Source: Spinellus fusiger
Lineage: Eukaryota; Mucoromycota; Mucoromycetes; Mucorales; Phycomycetaceae
DNA: 64,000 nt
Direction of reading: 5' to 3'
NCBI GenBank assembly: GCA_025094145.1
Contig: JALLLS010000060.1
Span: 124,001-188,000 of the forward strand
Made by a program: the position numbers and the translations under genes. Positions 39,826 through 51,480 of the stretch are shown here, in pieces; within the stretch, counting starts at the first letter, position 1; each line of letters starts with the position of its first letter. Under the pieces are notes generated by a model, which was given only the letters and a program-made list of their open reading frames with translations, searched no databases and was not told the origin of the DNA.

Positions 39826-40709
39826 TTTTTACAGGGTGGTTAAAGAACCTTCTCTCAGCATTAAACACAAGAAATTGAGGCTCGCTTGGGCCAAGGCCCT
39901 CTATTATTGGACAGAAGAAGACTTGAAGGCAGCCATCTGATCCGATGAATCAAACTACGGGCTGATAAATACCAACAACTGCAACAGAGTGGTACAAAGA
40001 AAGAAGTAGGGACTACTCCCATATAATGCCAAGCTTACCAGGAAGTCTGGTGGTGGCGGTGTAATGGTATAGGGGTTTATCTCTGATGAAGGTGTTGGAG
40101 GGTTGGTGCATGTGAAAGACAGTATTGACAGTAAAAAATACATCGAGATCTTGAAAGAAGTCTACTGTCCTGAGCTGTATTGAATCAAAGCACTGAATAC
40201 AGAGATGAATTATGTTCTTCAAGAAGACAATACCGATATGCCACAAGAGTAGAGAATCAAGGTTGTGGAAGGCACAAGAGAGCATTGCCATTATGGAGGG
40301 GTGGCCCTCACAAAGCCCCGACGAGAACCCTATAGATCATCTATGAGAGAAAATTGACATGGCCATCAGAAAGAGGATGACATCTAGAAGTTGTCTCCAA
40401 GATTTAAAGGTTGTTTTATTAGAAGAATGGGAGAAAATTCCCAAGGATACTACAGATAACCTCATTTCAAGCATATATCGAAAATGCAAAGCTGTTATAC
40501 AAGCAAATAGTGGCAACACCAAATATTGAGGGTATTTACCCAATACAATCCTATTATTTATTCTATCAGTCTTTATATATATATATCATTCAATTTTCAG
40601 GTCTTTACTGTGTGTTGAATGTATGTTTTTATGACAAAGAATAAGTATTTCCTATTACAGAAGCATACCGGAATGTAAAAAATGTCCCTAAGATTTTTAC
40701 AAGCCACTG
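39826..40709 (+). pseudogene. Mariner family M3 transposase relic
   Basis: Plus-strand conceptual reading contains LRLAWAKALYYWTEEDLKAA, a stop, then SDESNYG, VLQEDNTDMPQE and WPSQSPDENPIDHL, which are the successive landmarks of a Tc1/mariner transposase, in interrupted frames. The 3' end is CATACCGGAATG...AGCCACTG followed by TA at 40710-40711. The 5' terminal repeat is missing. The same family end occurs inverted at 10699. Confidence 0.75.
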
Positions 40710-40773
40710 TAGTGAAAATTTTAAGTTTTGAGTTTATCTTTTTTATTTCTATATATGGTATGTGAAGACTCTC

Positions 40774-41975
40774 TACACACCCAAAGATTGTCTGGCCTTT
40801 AAGCGATGATACCACCTTTCTTTTACGTCACAATAAAAAGATCTCTTTTACGGATCTGTGTTTAAAATCAAAAGGTTTGCAAGTATCCAGATATTTGTTT
40901 CCTTTTGTGGAATATCTCACTATCAAATTGTATTATAAAGTACATTGTTTATGAATAAAATTGTTTATTATAATAGTATAGATAATACTATACTATGACT
41001 ATAGCTACTGCTCAAGTGCATTCCCTCATAGCAATAGAATCTATACCCTAAAGGCCTAGTGCTTTATATTTGGGAGATAGATAACCATGCTCAAGATTAT
41101 ACCCTAGACAGTATTGACCTTGTAGAAGACTACTTGGGACTGACTTGAGAGCCTCTGCTTAATAACAATACAATGAGTGTCTTGTAGAATACAATGAGTG
41201 TCTTGTAGAATACAATGAGCTCAAGCCCAGATAAAGACACTGCTTACCTTTTTTACTTTCAGAATAGTCTTTGGTGGTGTCTATCACCTATTGTTTCTCT
41301 TTGTTAATAATAGTATATTAACTTGCTCAGTTATGCTCATCTTGACGAGTACTTAGGCGTTAAGTTGTATGTGCAGTATGGGAGATAACAAAAGGAGGGG
41401 CTTATTAAAACAAATAATTTTTCATCTATTATTCTAGTTATCTATTACACTTTAGCCTACAATTCTCTATAATCTACAAGTCAAACAATTCACACTCTAT
41501 TTGCCTTGAGCCTAAAGTCCAGTATTAGAAACAATACCTTGTTATCATTAATTACTATTGTTAATACCAGTTACAATGAGACAGTTGAAGTGATTATGAA
41601 TATTGAGTCAATAAATGGCTATACAGCTCTTAATATAGTTGCATTTGGTTCTATTTTATGGACAATGGCCACTAGAGTTAATTCAGTGTGTGTCCTATAA
41701 TACATCTTTCTTAAGCAGTGCTATACTACAGATACTGTGGGCTTATGGATAGCACATGTTAAACAATAAATGCAGTGATTGAGTCGCAATGTCAGGTTTA
41801 TTTCTTTTTTTTGTCCAACTTTGTTGTGTTTAATTGCAGAGTCCATAGTCAATGCTAAGACAGACAGACAGTGAAAAGGTTCTTTTCAAACACATTAGCC
41901 AACCAAAGAAATATTATGACTTTATTGTTCATGTATTTCTTTTTATATTCCAAAAATATTCTGTTGCTATGAGAT
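40774..41975. mobile_element. R1 element, copy E (nearly complete)
   Basis: Left end TACACACCCAAAGAT. The hallmark block is near 41015, and a frame at 41506-41700 with NTSYNETVEVIMN matches the frame in copy C. The right part (GACAGTGAAAAGGTTC..., then TTTTTATATTCCAAAAATAT at 41940-41959) aligns with the bases preceding the other end of copy C, though the terminal CACACC itself has decayed. Length about 1.2 kb. No transposase found. Confidence 0.7.
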
Positions 41976-43197
41976 AAGAGACACACAGAACCTCGTGAGG
42001 CTGACTACTCACACAGAAATTGATAGAAAAGAGAAGGATATGAAGTGACAGAAGGCAAGTTGGTAGTTGTAATAATAATGGCACCAATGTGGAGATAAAG
42101 AAAGAAAACAAGTCGAGAACAAGAAACAGTCAGTTGCTCAAGTCCTTAAAGCCTATCTTGTTTATACTCTAGGAAGCTGTTTGGATCAAAGTCTATTTTA
42201 TTAAAGATATAGACAACTAAACCTTTATATTAGTTTGGCATTTCTTTTACTATGAATTTGACTATTTTGCTATTCTCAATTAATAGGTATGGTCTTCATA
42301 GAACATCCAAGCAGACTGGGAAGGGTAACTGTTCTGTTCTATAGTGTGTATAATCTTGGTCATGTATTTCAAGGCCATAGAATTCCATAAAGTGATTTTA
42401 TTGTAAATAAGGTTTCTCTCTTCCCTTGAAACATACATAGAACAAGAGGAGGAAATCCATCTATGAACTCAGTGAGATGTTATTATCGTATAGCTTTGAT
42501 TCTTATAGCTTAAAAAGATATGTATGTAAGTAGCCTCAAAATCTATACTATGTAACTTTGTAAAATATATCTTTTATTTTGTAATAAAGGGCACTGTGGT
42601 TATCAACAGGACCACTAGAGAGATACATCCGTAGTTGTTCGGTCTCTAGCAGGGACAACAAAATAGAGTATTGGATACAAAGGCTGGTCTAGGGAAATCA
42701 AAGAGGGTACATGAACAGGAACACAACACACGACTTGATCACAACTGGTAACTAGGCAACTGTTCTTTAAGCACTTCTTTTCTTTCTAGAATGTTGTTGT
42801 AGTCTGCATTACTTTGGTAGTTATGACTAAGAAAATGACTTGTGAAATTTCGATTTATTCTCTTCTGTTCGGATATAAATACCTGCTAATTACACTGTCT
42901 GTTGTTCTTCATAACTTCTACCCTGTTTAACTTGTTTGCCTTTGTCTGGCATATAAACCAACAGTTGTGATATGGTGAGTGTTTGTGTATGTTTATTATG
43001 TCTGACATGTTAGTCAGTTTCTATTTTATATTCTTTTACTATAATAAACCCAGTGAATCCGTTACAAAAGCAAAGGCAAGATGAAAGTGCCAGTGCAAGG
43101 GTAATACGACATACATAGAGAGTACGTTGATACATCTCAAACTAATTATTTTTACTATTACTTTATTATTAAAAAGGGGTATTGGCACCTAAAATGA
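41976..43197. other. Intergenic region upstream of the Fanzor remnant
   Basis: No intact gene. Around 43064-43102 a short coding-looking block lies between AG and GT dinucleotides, but no family was recognised. I found no TnpB/Fanzor N-terminal sequence here. Confidence 0.45.
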
Positions 43198-43724
43198 TTG
43201 GAGTATGATCCTACCAAACTGCCTGTTGTTGTTTATGGCACAGGAATAAAAGGAAAGGATACTATCAAGTTTAAAGTTCATCGTGTTGGTTTGCCAAGAA
43301 TTTTATATCAATCATTTCAAAAGAGACAAAAGGGTGATCTTCTTGTGGTTGATGTCGATAAATTTCGAAAATCAAGGGTAAGCAGGATTGACCTCTCACT
43401 CAATATTAAAAGCTCGGCTAACAGTTACTCTGTTTTCTTTTTCTTTTTGTTCTCAAGATCTGCCACACTTACAACACAAATAACCTCACCGAGGTATTAT
43501 TAAATTTTAACAATATCCACGCTTGCCAAGGTTGCGGAACTGTTTGGAACAGAGATGTGAATGCATCAAAGAATATCTATACAATTGCAGAAGAGGGATT
43601 AAATGGTCACTACAGACCATCTCCATTCTGTAGAAAAGAATATATATTCGTAGTATTATATCATATCACCATATCAAAGGTAGTTCTTTCCGGGATTCAG
43701 ATATCTACAGGTAGATCTACATAA
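43198..43724 (+). pseudogene. Fanzor (eukaryotic TnpB-like RNA-guided nuclease) C-terminal remnant
   Basis: Two exons, 43198-43377 and 43458-43724, separated by an 80-nt GTAAGC...TCAAG intron. Exon 1 encodes LPVVVYGTGIKGKDTIKF and then VDVDKFRKSR; exon 2 encodes ICHTYNTNNLTE, then HACQGCGTVWNRDVNASKNI. The CxxCGTVWNRDVNASKN block is the zinc-finger plus RuvC-III signature of the Fanzor/TnpB family, with the catalytic Asp of NRD kept. The usual second Cys of the first zinc pair is Tyr (ICHTY), and the GDG-type loop reads GTG. The N-terminal REC-like, wedge and RuvC-I/II parts are absent, so it cannot be an active nuclease. The start is arbitrary: the frame opens at 43198 without a clear ATG. 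Fanzors are RNA-guided DNA endonucleases carried by eukaryotic transposons and viruses. Confidence 0.85.
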
Positions 43725-43755
43725 TCTTTATTTGTTTAAAAACTAACATGAATAC

Positions 43756-43931
43756 ATCTTAATTTATTTTTGCTTCTTTTCAAATCGATGTGTTATTTTT
43801 AAACAATTGTAGTTTGACTCTTTCGACTATATCCTAAAGATCTCCTGGTGTGTAATATGTCTCAATTTATTTTCGCTCCTTTTCAAATCCTCTCCTTTTA
43901 TATCCCAAAAATCTTTAAGTGTGTAGCAATA
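43756..43931. repeat. Diverged tandem repeat with two R1-type end motifs
   Basis: Two diverged units of about 71-103 bp share TTAATTTATTTTTGCTTCTT / TCAATTTATTTTCGCTCCTT. Each ends with an R1-like terminus: ATCTCCTGGTGTGTA at 43840-43854 and ATCTTTAAGTGTGTA at 43911-43925. The first is identical to the end of R1 copy C. They begin about 30 bp after the stop of the Fanzor remnant. Confidence 0.65.
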
Positions 43932-46900
43932 GTCTACAGAGACCATTACAATGAAAAGACACATTGCTAGCATTAGGCTTTCATAAGATTCAACTATTGA
44001 GTAATTTCTCTCCTTTTTATCTATAAGAATAAAATGGAGGTATTCTAACCCACTAAGCCCTACTTTATCTTTGTAGTAGACAGAATGACTTGTTGATGCT
44101 CCTGGCAATTTGAAATAAAAAAGTGTTTTAAACTTCAGTAACAATATGTTTTGTGTGAAACATCCGCTGCTCAAGAGCTACAGATTTATGATACATGTTT
44201 ATTCACAGCCATTAGAAAGAATACATACTACTAAGATCTGAGAACACAATGGCTCTGGTTCTTCTGGAATGGATCTAAACATAATCAAGGCAAATTTAAG
44301 GTGTAATAAATTTTATTTATCTACTTTAATAAATAAAGAGGATTTGATTGTGGTGTGTCTGAAACATGTTGGGCTGTATCCATTATTTGAGGACAAAAAC
44401 AATAGTTATACCTAACTATATTCATACCAGTCTCTAATTTTGCTCAATTTTATTTTCAATTGGCACCAAACATTCTGATTTGATTTAAATGTGTATCCAT
44501 CCCTACATTGATTAGATTGGTACATCTTGAACTTTATCTCTCAAGCGTCAACGTGTCTTACTTGTTTCATTTACACGATGTTTTATATATGTATAAATGT
44601 ATTTATTTTTATAGTCAGATCTCACCAAGTTTGTGTCAAAGCGCATTCTTTTTAAGCTACTTGTCCATAGATCACAATAAATAACCTTTTAGCACTTTGA
44701 GCCAAATACACATGTGTATTCAAAATCCAAAATCCACAAACACTCCGTCTGTCCCTTTATTACAGTACAAACCAAATCAAACAAAAGCCAATGTTGATTA
44801 TTTTGAGTTATTTATTTATCACAAGAGAATAATTTTTAGACTGAAACCTTTATTCAATTGCTTTGTTCGAAGGACAAGAAGGCATCTGATCCTCCTCTAG
44901 TCTTTATCTGGGTCCACTGTACTGGCTTAGCTATCCTGCTGTTTTATTTCAGATAAGACGGGTGATATAATTTCCAAGGAGATTCTTGGTAGCGGTCATA
45001 AAATGCCACCTTTTACAGCATGTACGACGCCTGAATAGTCCATTATCTTAGTATTCAGTTGAGACAGAAATAATATCATACAGAAACGGCTATGAAACTA
45101 AATGACTGTCGGGATGTTGATGTGTTTCATTCTGAATGCTGGGCTAGGAAGCAAAATAGCTGAGTGGGATATCAAAGGACCATCCCAACCTTACTAAACC
45201 CACGAGAGTAGGTCTTTTATAGATATAGATATAGATATATATTTATATTTATATTTTACTTGCTTAGTAGGTAGGTAGGTACAAGTTATTCACCAATGAT
45301 ATGAAAAAGTTAAAAGAAGACTATAAAAATCTTTCTTTTTTTCTTTTTAAAGAATTGAGTTTGTATACTGTTTTGCCAGAAGTTTTACCTTGCCCTCCCC
45401 TCCCCCAAAAAAATAAAAATAAAAGTACTAAAAGAAGATGACAAAAAACCACGTTGTGATGAATATTGAAACACAACTGCTGAAGAGTGGATACTTCAAC
45501 AATAATGTTCCTTTGTTTTCTTTCTATTTCTAAGAATAGTAAGATGAGCTTTTTTTATTTTATTTTATCAATTATTCATTTGAATCATCAATGACAGCCA
45601 TTAGCAATTATCATACGAGCGTTAGTATAGTTAATCCATCAAGCTGAATTTGGTTAGCAGTTGATGACTTATCATCTATCATCTGTAACATTTTATCATA
45701 GGTAGATCAGGTATATTTAAGGTATCGATCATAGCAATTGCTTCAAAGAGAAGCCCATTGTTATGATCTGGACACTTGAAGAGCATTGGATTTGTAATAT
45801 AAATCGATACAATAGAACAAAAATAGGCCATTAGAAGCTAGTTTGATAAAGTTTTCTCTTTGTGAGGCAATAGTGACTTACTGTCTTGTACAATGTACTC
45901 AATAGATGACATTGGTTTCACTATTGGTATTTGTATTGGTTGGGGGTATTGGTGCTGATACCATTGTCCTTGGCACTGTCGTACTGATATGTAGTGTCCT
46001 TATCTGCAACGCTAATAATGATAATTTTAATATGAGAGAAAAATAGAAAATCAGAGAAGCTAGTACATCCGGTACATTGGTCTATAATTTAGTTCTTTTC
46101 CGAGGAAATCAATTTCTTCAAGAAAGAAAATATCTCAATGATGGTTATCAAACCTATAAAAAAAGTATTACTTGTACCCAAATGTACTAGTATGGACAAG
46201 CATTACGAAGAACAGACGTAATTATGTTTTTAATCGACTATTTATTTCTTTATTATTATTATTATTATTAAAATAATAGCTTGCTCTAAAATATAATATC
46301 GCCCGATGACCGATCTATACAGAAGATGATGAGAGACTTTTCCACAGTGATTCTTTCTACTGAGTGTGTGTTTGTATGTTGGTGTGTGTTTCATGGTTTC
46401 TGTAAGCACCCGGTCTCAGTTGGTGATTATTGCTTACGACGAATGACAGCATAGTATTCCCGGATAAATAAGAATGAGTCAAATCATTTCCCAAAACAAA
46501 ACCAAGACAAATTCTTTCTCTTCCTTGTTGATGGTATTACGTTACTCGAAAGCCACGGGAAACTGGCGGAGATGTGACTAATTTAGAAAGAATGAGTGTA
46601 TGGTGCCATAGAAAAACTCGAATGAATAAAGAAATGCTGGGGTAGGGTTCAAACGTAACATTTATTGATCGGAGAAGACAAAATAGAATACCAATGTAGA
46701 TGCTAGAAGCAATATAACCTTTCATAGAAACGGATTCTCAATAGTCTTTACTGTTATTCTGGAGTGCTTAAAATAGGGCATATGTTAAATAATATTTTAT
46801 AGATTTCTTATTAAATATACAGATTACAATAAGGCATAATAATGTAAGAGATGGAAAAAAAGAGGTCTAAGGTAATGAAAGAGTTATATAGTCTAAGTTA

Positions 46901-47073
46901 TTTTGTATCTACTTTCTTCATATAAGGAAAGTAGTAGGTCTAAAGAATATAATATATACATTCGATGCAAGATGCTTAGCGCATAGTAATGTTATGAAAA
47001 TAAAAAAGTAAAAATGTCGTTCATGAGGGATAGAGATTTGGCGTAGATGGTTTGTTTGCTTTGGCAGGGTTGC
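43932..47073. other. Gene-poor region
   Basis: About 3.1 kb without a recognised gene. It has short simple repeats (AGATAT at 45216-45240, ATT at 46252-46270). Frames such as 43827-44174 minus and 44697-44900 plus lack coding-like composition or family resemblance. Confidence 0.5.
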
Positions 47074-47473
47074 TCATGATCTTGTAGGCGATGCTGGGTT
47101 GGAGGCATAGTAGTAAATATCATTTGATGGCTCCAAAGCCATATCGCCATTGTCATCTGAAAAGTAACGGTGCATCTGGGCGACTGTATCGGCGTCATAA
47201 GGGAGCTGCTCGTTTTTCCATTTGCAGCTGGAGCATTCGTATCGGACTCGCATGTTGTTAGCAATACGCTTGTTGAGTAATATCAGCTGACTCTCTGATC
47301 GAGTAAGTTGAACAGACATTTGTTTACAGCGTGGGCATGAGTGGATTGCATGTTCTAAAGAAATTTTTTTTCCAGGATTGCCAACTATGAAAATAATAAA
47401 TGAGTTTCTTTTGAAATAATGAAGCAAATGTTTTGTAGTTATTACCAAATACAAAGCTAGAGGGTGCGGTCAT
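47074..47473 (-). CDS. Small zinc-ribbon protein
   Basis: Two exons, complement(47074-47384, 47446-47473), give 112 aa starting MTAPSSFVF. The 61-nt intron has GTAATA and TAG ends and phases match (28 + 311 nt). The core is NPGKKISLEHAIHSCPRC, then a CSSCKW about 40 residues later, so two CxxC pairs form a zinc ribbon. The opening FVFG...NPGKKI resembles a family of small fungal zinc-ribbon proteins that begin with a short hydrophobic segment. Function is unknown. The C-terminal third is acidic and Tyr/Asn-rich (YFSDDNGDMALEPSND). No gene is close on either side. Confidence 0.7.
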
Positions 47474-49688
47474 AGTGAAAGAGATAATAGTAGCAATAAG
47501 GGGGTTTGGTATAGCAGGCGTCAAAAGAGACAGGCGAAATCGGCAATAGGCAATAAGAGAGAAGAATAAAAAGAAACCCAAAAAAAAATAGGAAAAGAGT
47601 CAGAAATAGCCTCTTTTTATAGTTGGTGAAGGAAACCTTTCTATTGTTCATTCGGACTTTCTAAAGGCACCTAAAGTCAGTTGGATCCTTAGGCGGTGTT
47701 GTAGATATTCGAGTGAGAAATCGAATAAAAAACTTCCACTTTATCACTATTGGATGATGGTGTGCTGGTCATTTTCGGAGTGACCCAAAGCTAAAAAAAA
47801 AAGTATTTATTTATTTATTAATAGACTATGCTTAAAGCTAATAGGGTTGGATAATAAAAAATTATTGCTATTATTAATGCATATACTAGAATGACTTGAC
47901 CGGATAGCATACAAAAAAATAGCAATAAGAAAAACATGTTTTATAAACTGAATCTTTGGCAAGATATTTGTGAAATTCCTTTATAAAGGACAAGTACTAA
48001 ACTATTAATGCTAATGCAAAATAGAATAGACCGGTGATATTGACTATGGTAGCACACCTTCTTCTGTCTAATATTAGCACCCAATTCTACCTCTCAGAAT
48101 TGCGTAAATTATGTGGATTGACTCCTAACGTATTAGCATGAACGCCATAAAAATGAAACTACTTATTATGACACAAAGAATATGCAGCATTATACTATCA
48201 ACTTATTTTATAGGTACCTTATTATAGTGTAGATGATCTATCCTCTTATTACAACACTCGCTTATAAAGTGTGTGTCCTACATTATGCAAGACACCTCTT
48301 GTACACAGTAAGAAGAAAAAAAAGAAAAAGAAAAAAAAGATAAATGTCTTTCTTTTTCTTGAGCCAATAAAAACACTGCTATAAATATTGTTATTTTCTT
48401 AGTCTACAATAAAAGGAAAAAGAAAAAGACAGTCTCTTTTATGCTATCATTTGGTATAGAATAAACGATAGTCATAACTTGAATAAGTAACGGTCAACAC
48501 GTCCATCCCTCGGCCTTCAACAAAGCAAACAGAGTCAAGCCGATAAGATTACCATTTATAGCCATGGTAGTGCCTCTCTCTTTTATCAGTGGCAAGTGTC
48601 ATCTTTGGTTCATTGATTTAGCTAAGAACTAATATTTATTTTCTTTATTTAGATATGCAAGCTATCTATTTTATAAATGTAGGGTAATTGCAAAATATTG
48701 GCATCGTCGAAATATAGAAATATCTTAATATAGAAGCCTATAGAGCTGGGTCTGTAGGCTGATACTGATATCGTCTGTACCTTGTCGGAGTGATGGTTGC
48801 TGCCACGTTGCTTCAGTGAATAGAGCCATCTGAGCTCAAATCCATGCTTAAACTCTCATCTATCCATTTAGTAAATACTTCAAGCGTCCGTGCATTATGA
48901 CGTCGCTTTCTTTGTGTTTGTGTTTGTGTGTCTTTTATTATTATTTAAATAAAAGGAGACACAACATTACTTCATCACCTATATTTCATTTAAGGCGTGA
49001 CATGTCTTTAGATAGTCATACCAAAGTACACGTGTGTGTCTTTAGCCCTGGAATATATTTCACTGTTAAATCCGGATCTAGAATGACTTACGTAAATCGA
49101 GACACTGATGTTTACAGACAAGAAGGATAAAAGAAGCTATTAGTTTAAATAGAAAGAACAAACACTGTTGATTTATTGAGATTCCATACCAACGCTTCAT
49201 AACAACGCTTCCTTGTTTGCCACTTTGGTAAACTTTAAATCGTGCATGGTGCTATTGCCAAGAGAATCAGACCATTTAAAGACTAGTTCCTAGTTCCTGT
49301 CATCCATCCACTTGTATCGAGTGATGTTGAAAATAATGAACAATGGTTTCTAATTTAAAGAAAATGATATTCACGGCATTGTATTCTATTTAATCAATAG
49401 GTCTACTTTCTTCTGGTAATACAATTATAAAAGTTTTTTCTTTCTTTCTCAGTACACCTTTTGCCAAACCAACTATGCTAAGGATCTGAATATTAAACAC
49501 CGTAGATAGGTGGTCTACTTCTTCTTGATGTGTACATAGTGTCTAGATCAGATGATTCTTAAAATAAAAATAAAAACATGAGCTAGTACTGACCATTATC
49601 ACAAGCTGCAATGAGCCGAGGTCTTTCTTTATCAATGCAATGCTCTTACTAAAAAGAGTCTAGAGTCTTTTTCTTTTCTTTTTTTTCT
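47474..49688. other. Intergenic region
   Basis: Upstream side of the zinc-ribbon gene, 2.2 kb of AT-rich DNA. It holds TTTTTATAG at about 47614 and A/G runs at 48310-48340. No recognised gene. Confidence 0.5.
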
Positions 49689-49975
49689 ATATATTTGTAT
49701 ATATTTGTATATATCTGTATATATCTGTATATATCTGTATATATTTGTATATATCTGTATATATTTGTATATGTTTGTATATGTTTGTATATATCTGTAT
49801 ATATTTGTATATATTTGTATATATTTGTATATATTTGTATATATCTGTATATATCTGTATATATTTGTATATATCTGTATATATCTGTGTATATCTGTAT
49901 ATATTTGTATATATCTGTATATATCTGTGTATATCTGTATATATTTGTATATATTTGTATAGATCTGTATAGATG
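49689..49975. repeat. 12-bp minisatellite (TATATATTTGTA)n
   Basis: About 24 tandem units of TATATATTTGTA or TATATATCTGTA with single C/T changes. Because the unit is a multiple of three and lacks stops it is open in all three plus frames, giving Tyr/Ile/Cys/Val-rich artefacts. Confidence 0.95.
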
Positions 49976-50013
49976 TATCGATATAAATGAATAGCTAATA
50001 TTTGATTCTATAA

Positions 50014-50200
50014 TGACACAAGATCCCTTGCTGGAGATTGCCAACGGAGCCTACCCGCCATGGTATTCTATTCTCCACCCTGTCATGCTGTTCATGAGTC
50101 GGTGTGTACCCACTGTTTTGAAAAGCGCCAGAAAAAAACAACAACAGACAAGCCAATCACTAAGAAAATACATCTTGCAGCTCTTGCATTACGCGAGAGT
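50014..50200 (+). pseudogene. SET/MYND-like protein fragment
   Basis: In the frame starting at 50015 the sequence reads RSLAGDCQRSLPAMVFYSPP and then CHAVHESVCTHCFEKRQKK. This resembles the start of fungal SET-MYND (SMYD-type) proteins, where GRSLVA..dIPAG.vvf..pp..HESVCthCF marks the first SET strand and the first MYND Cys pair. Only about 60 residues can be followed before a GTAAAT and then unrelated AT-rich DNA; no post-MYND SET core is found. It is probably a detached gene fragment. Another frame (ATG at 50013, 76 codons) is also open, so the call rests on motif resemblance alone. Confidence 0.35.
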
Positions 50201-50310
50201 AAATAAAATACCCCATTTGATCATTGTACCTTGTTGCAGATAAAACATAGTAACAACACATTTTTACGACAAGGATATATTTATCTATATCAAAGTTTTC
50301 CTTTACCCTA

Positions 50311-51064
50311 GATAGGATATTTACACATGTTTGTTTGGCAATCATTGGGTACAAGTTAAACGTGCTCACAAACACCCATGATGCCCAAGAGAATTAAAAA
50401 AGTAAATTAAAAAGTTTTTAAGAGATCATTTTATTGCTAGGGTCCAAAGGAAATAGAGTAGAAAAAGGGGGTGTTGTATCGCCACCAAAACCTGGAATAC
50501 ACCATATCCTCCCTCTTTGTGTCTATTGTTGGTCTCATCCTGTAGTTTGTTGGTTACATGACATTGTTTTTTTTTTCTTCTTGATTCATTTATTTACTCA
50601 TTTATTAGATTGCTTATTAGATTGTTTATTTATTAGATTGCTTATTATTTGTTTATTATTTATTTATTTATATCTCTATAGGCTAATACATCTACATATC
50701 TATAGACTGAAGTGTGTCATTGAAAATAGTCTGCCTAGATCTATAGTATGTTAAGTAGATTCCAATATGACTCTTGCTCTGCTGACAAGTGTCGACGTGC
50801 AAAAGAACCATTTACAGTTTTCTACCAAGGACAAAAACATCTGGTACATTTTCAAAATAGTTGAATGCGACATGAAAGATGGATCCATAGCACTGTTTTA
50901 GTTTATTGGCCACTAACAAAGGGCCTCTCATGTTACTCAAGTGATGACCCTTGCACTCTCCAAACATGTGTTCAAGTGTGTTCCCCGCAGATGTTGAGTC
51001 CTACACCCTATTCTCTCTCTATTATAAAAATAAAAATAAATAAAAAAAGAGTGATGTGCTCAGC
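50311..51064. other. Intergenic region
   Basis: AT-rich, with TTTATTAGATTG-type short repeats at 50590-50660. No recognised gene. Confidence 0.45.
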
Positions 51065-51480
51065 TTATAAAGAATGATGGGTGTGAAATAGTTCTACCGG
51101 TGGGTGGGTCATGTAAAACATCATCTTTGGACCCGCTTGAGTACAAAAGCCATAGAGATACTTCTTATCTTGGTGTTCATCTATGATGTAGAGGTGTAGG
51201 GTGGTAAGGCCTGAAGATGAAATCATATTTGAATACCTTTTTTAACATAAAATTGTGGCGAGATATCTGAGTTTAAGTGTCTACCCAGTGGCATAGCAGA
51301 GAAAAGAGAAAGAGAGAAGCCCCCTATAACAAGCCATTGCTTGATTGTTACAATGTCAGTATTAAGAAATGATGAACATCTGATGCTAGAAATAAGAGTT
51401 GAAAAGACACACTTTGGGGTAGAATCTATTGCTTGACTATAAAACAATTTCAGAGTCAATATACACCATCCATTTCCCAT
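51065..51480 (-). CDS. Orphan two-exon ORF
   Basis: Two frames join in phase across a short GTATTC...CTTCAG intron: complement(51065-51210, 51237-51480), 129 aa from MGNGWCILTLKLFY. The second exon (LHLYIIDEHQDKKYLYGFC, then FYMTHPPVELFHTHHSL) has coding-like composition. The first has Ile/Leu/Val/Ser-rich stretches but no clear membrane helix or signal peptide. The intron would be only 26 nt, unusually short, so the splice may be wrong or the piece may be a relic. I recognise no family. Confidence 0.3.

Noticed and set aside
48897..49130. 77-aa frame with a Leu/Cys-rich start
   Set aside because: Short, low-complexity N-terminus and no recognisable domain; likely chance.
49649..50044. Open frames rich in Tyr, Ile and Cys on both strands
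   Set aside because: They arise from a 12-bp minisatellite whose unit length is a multiple of three; several frames are open at once.
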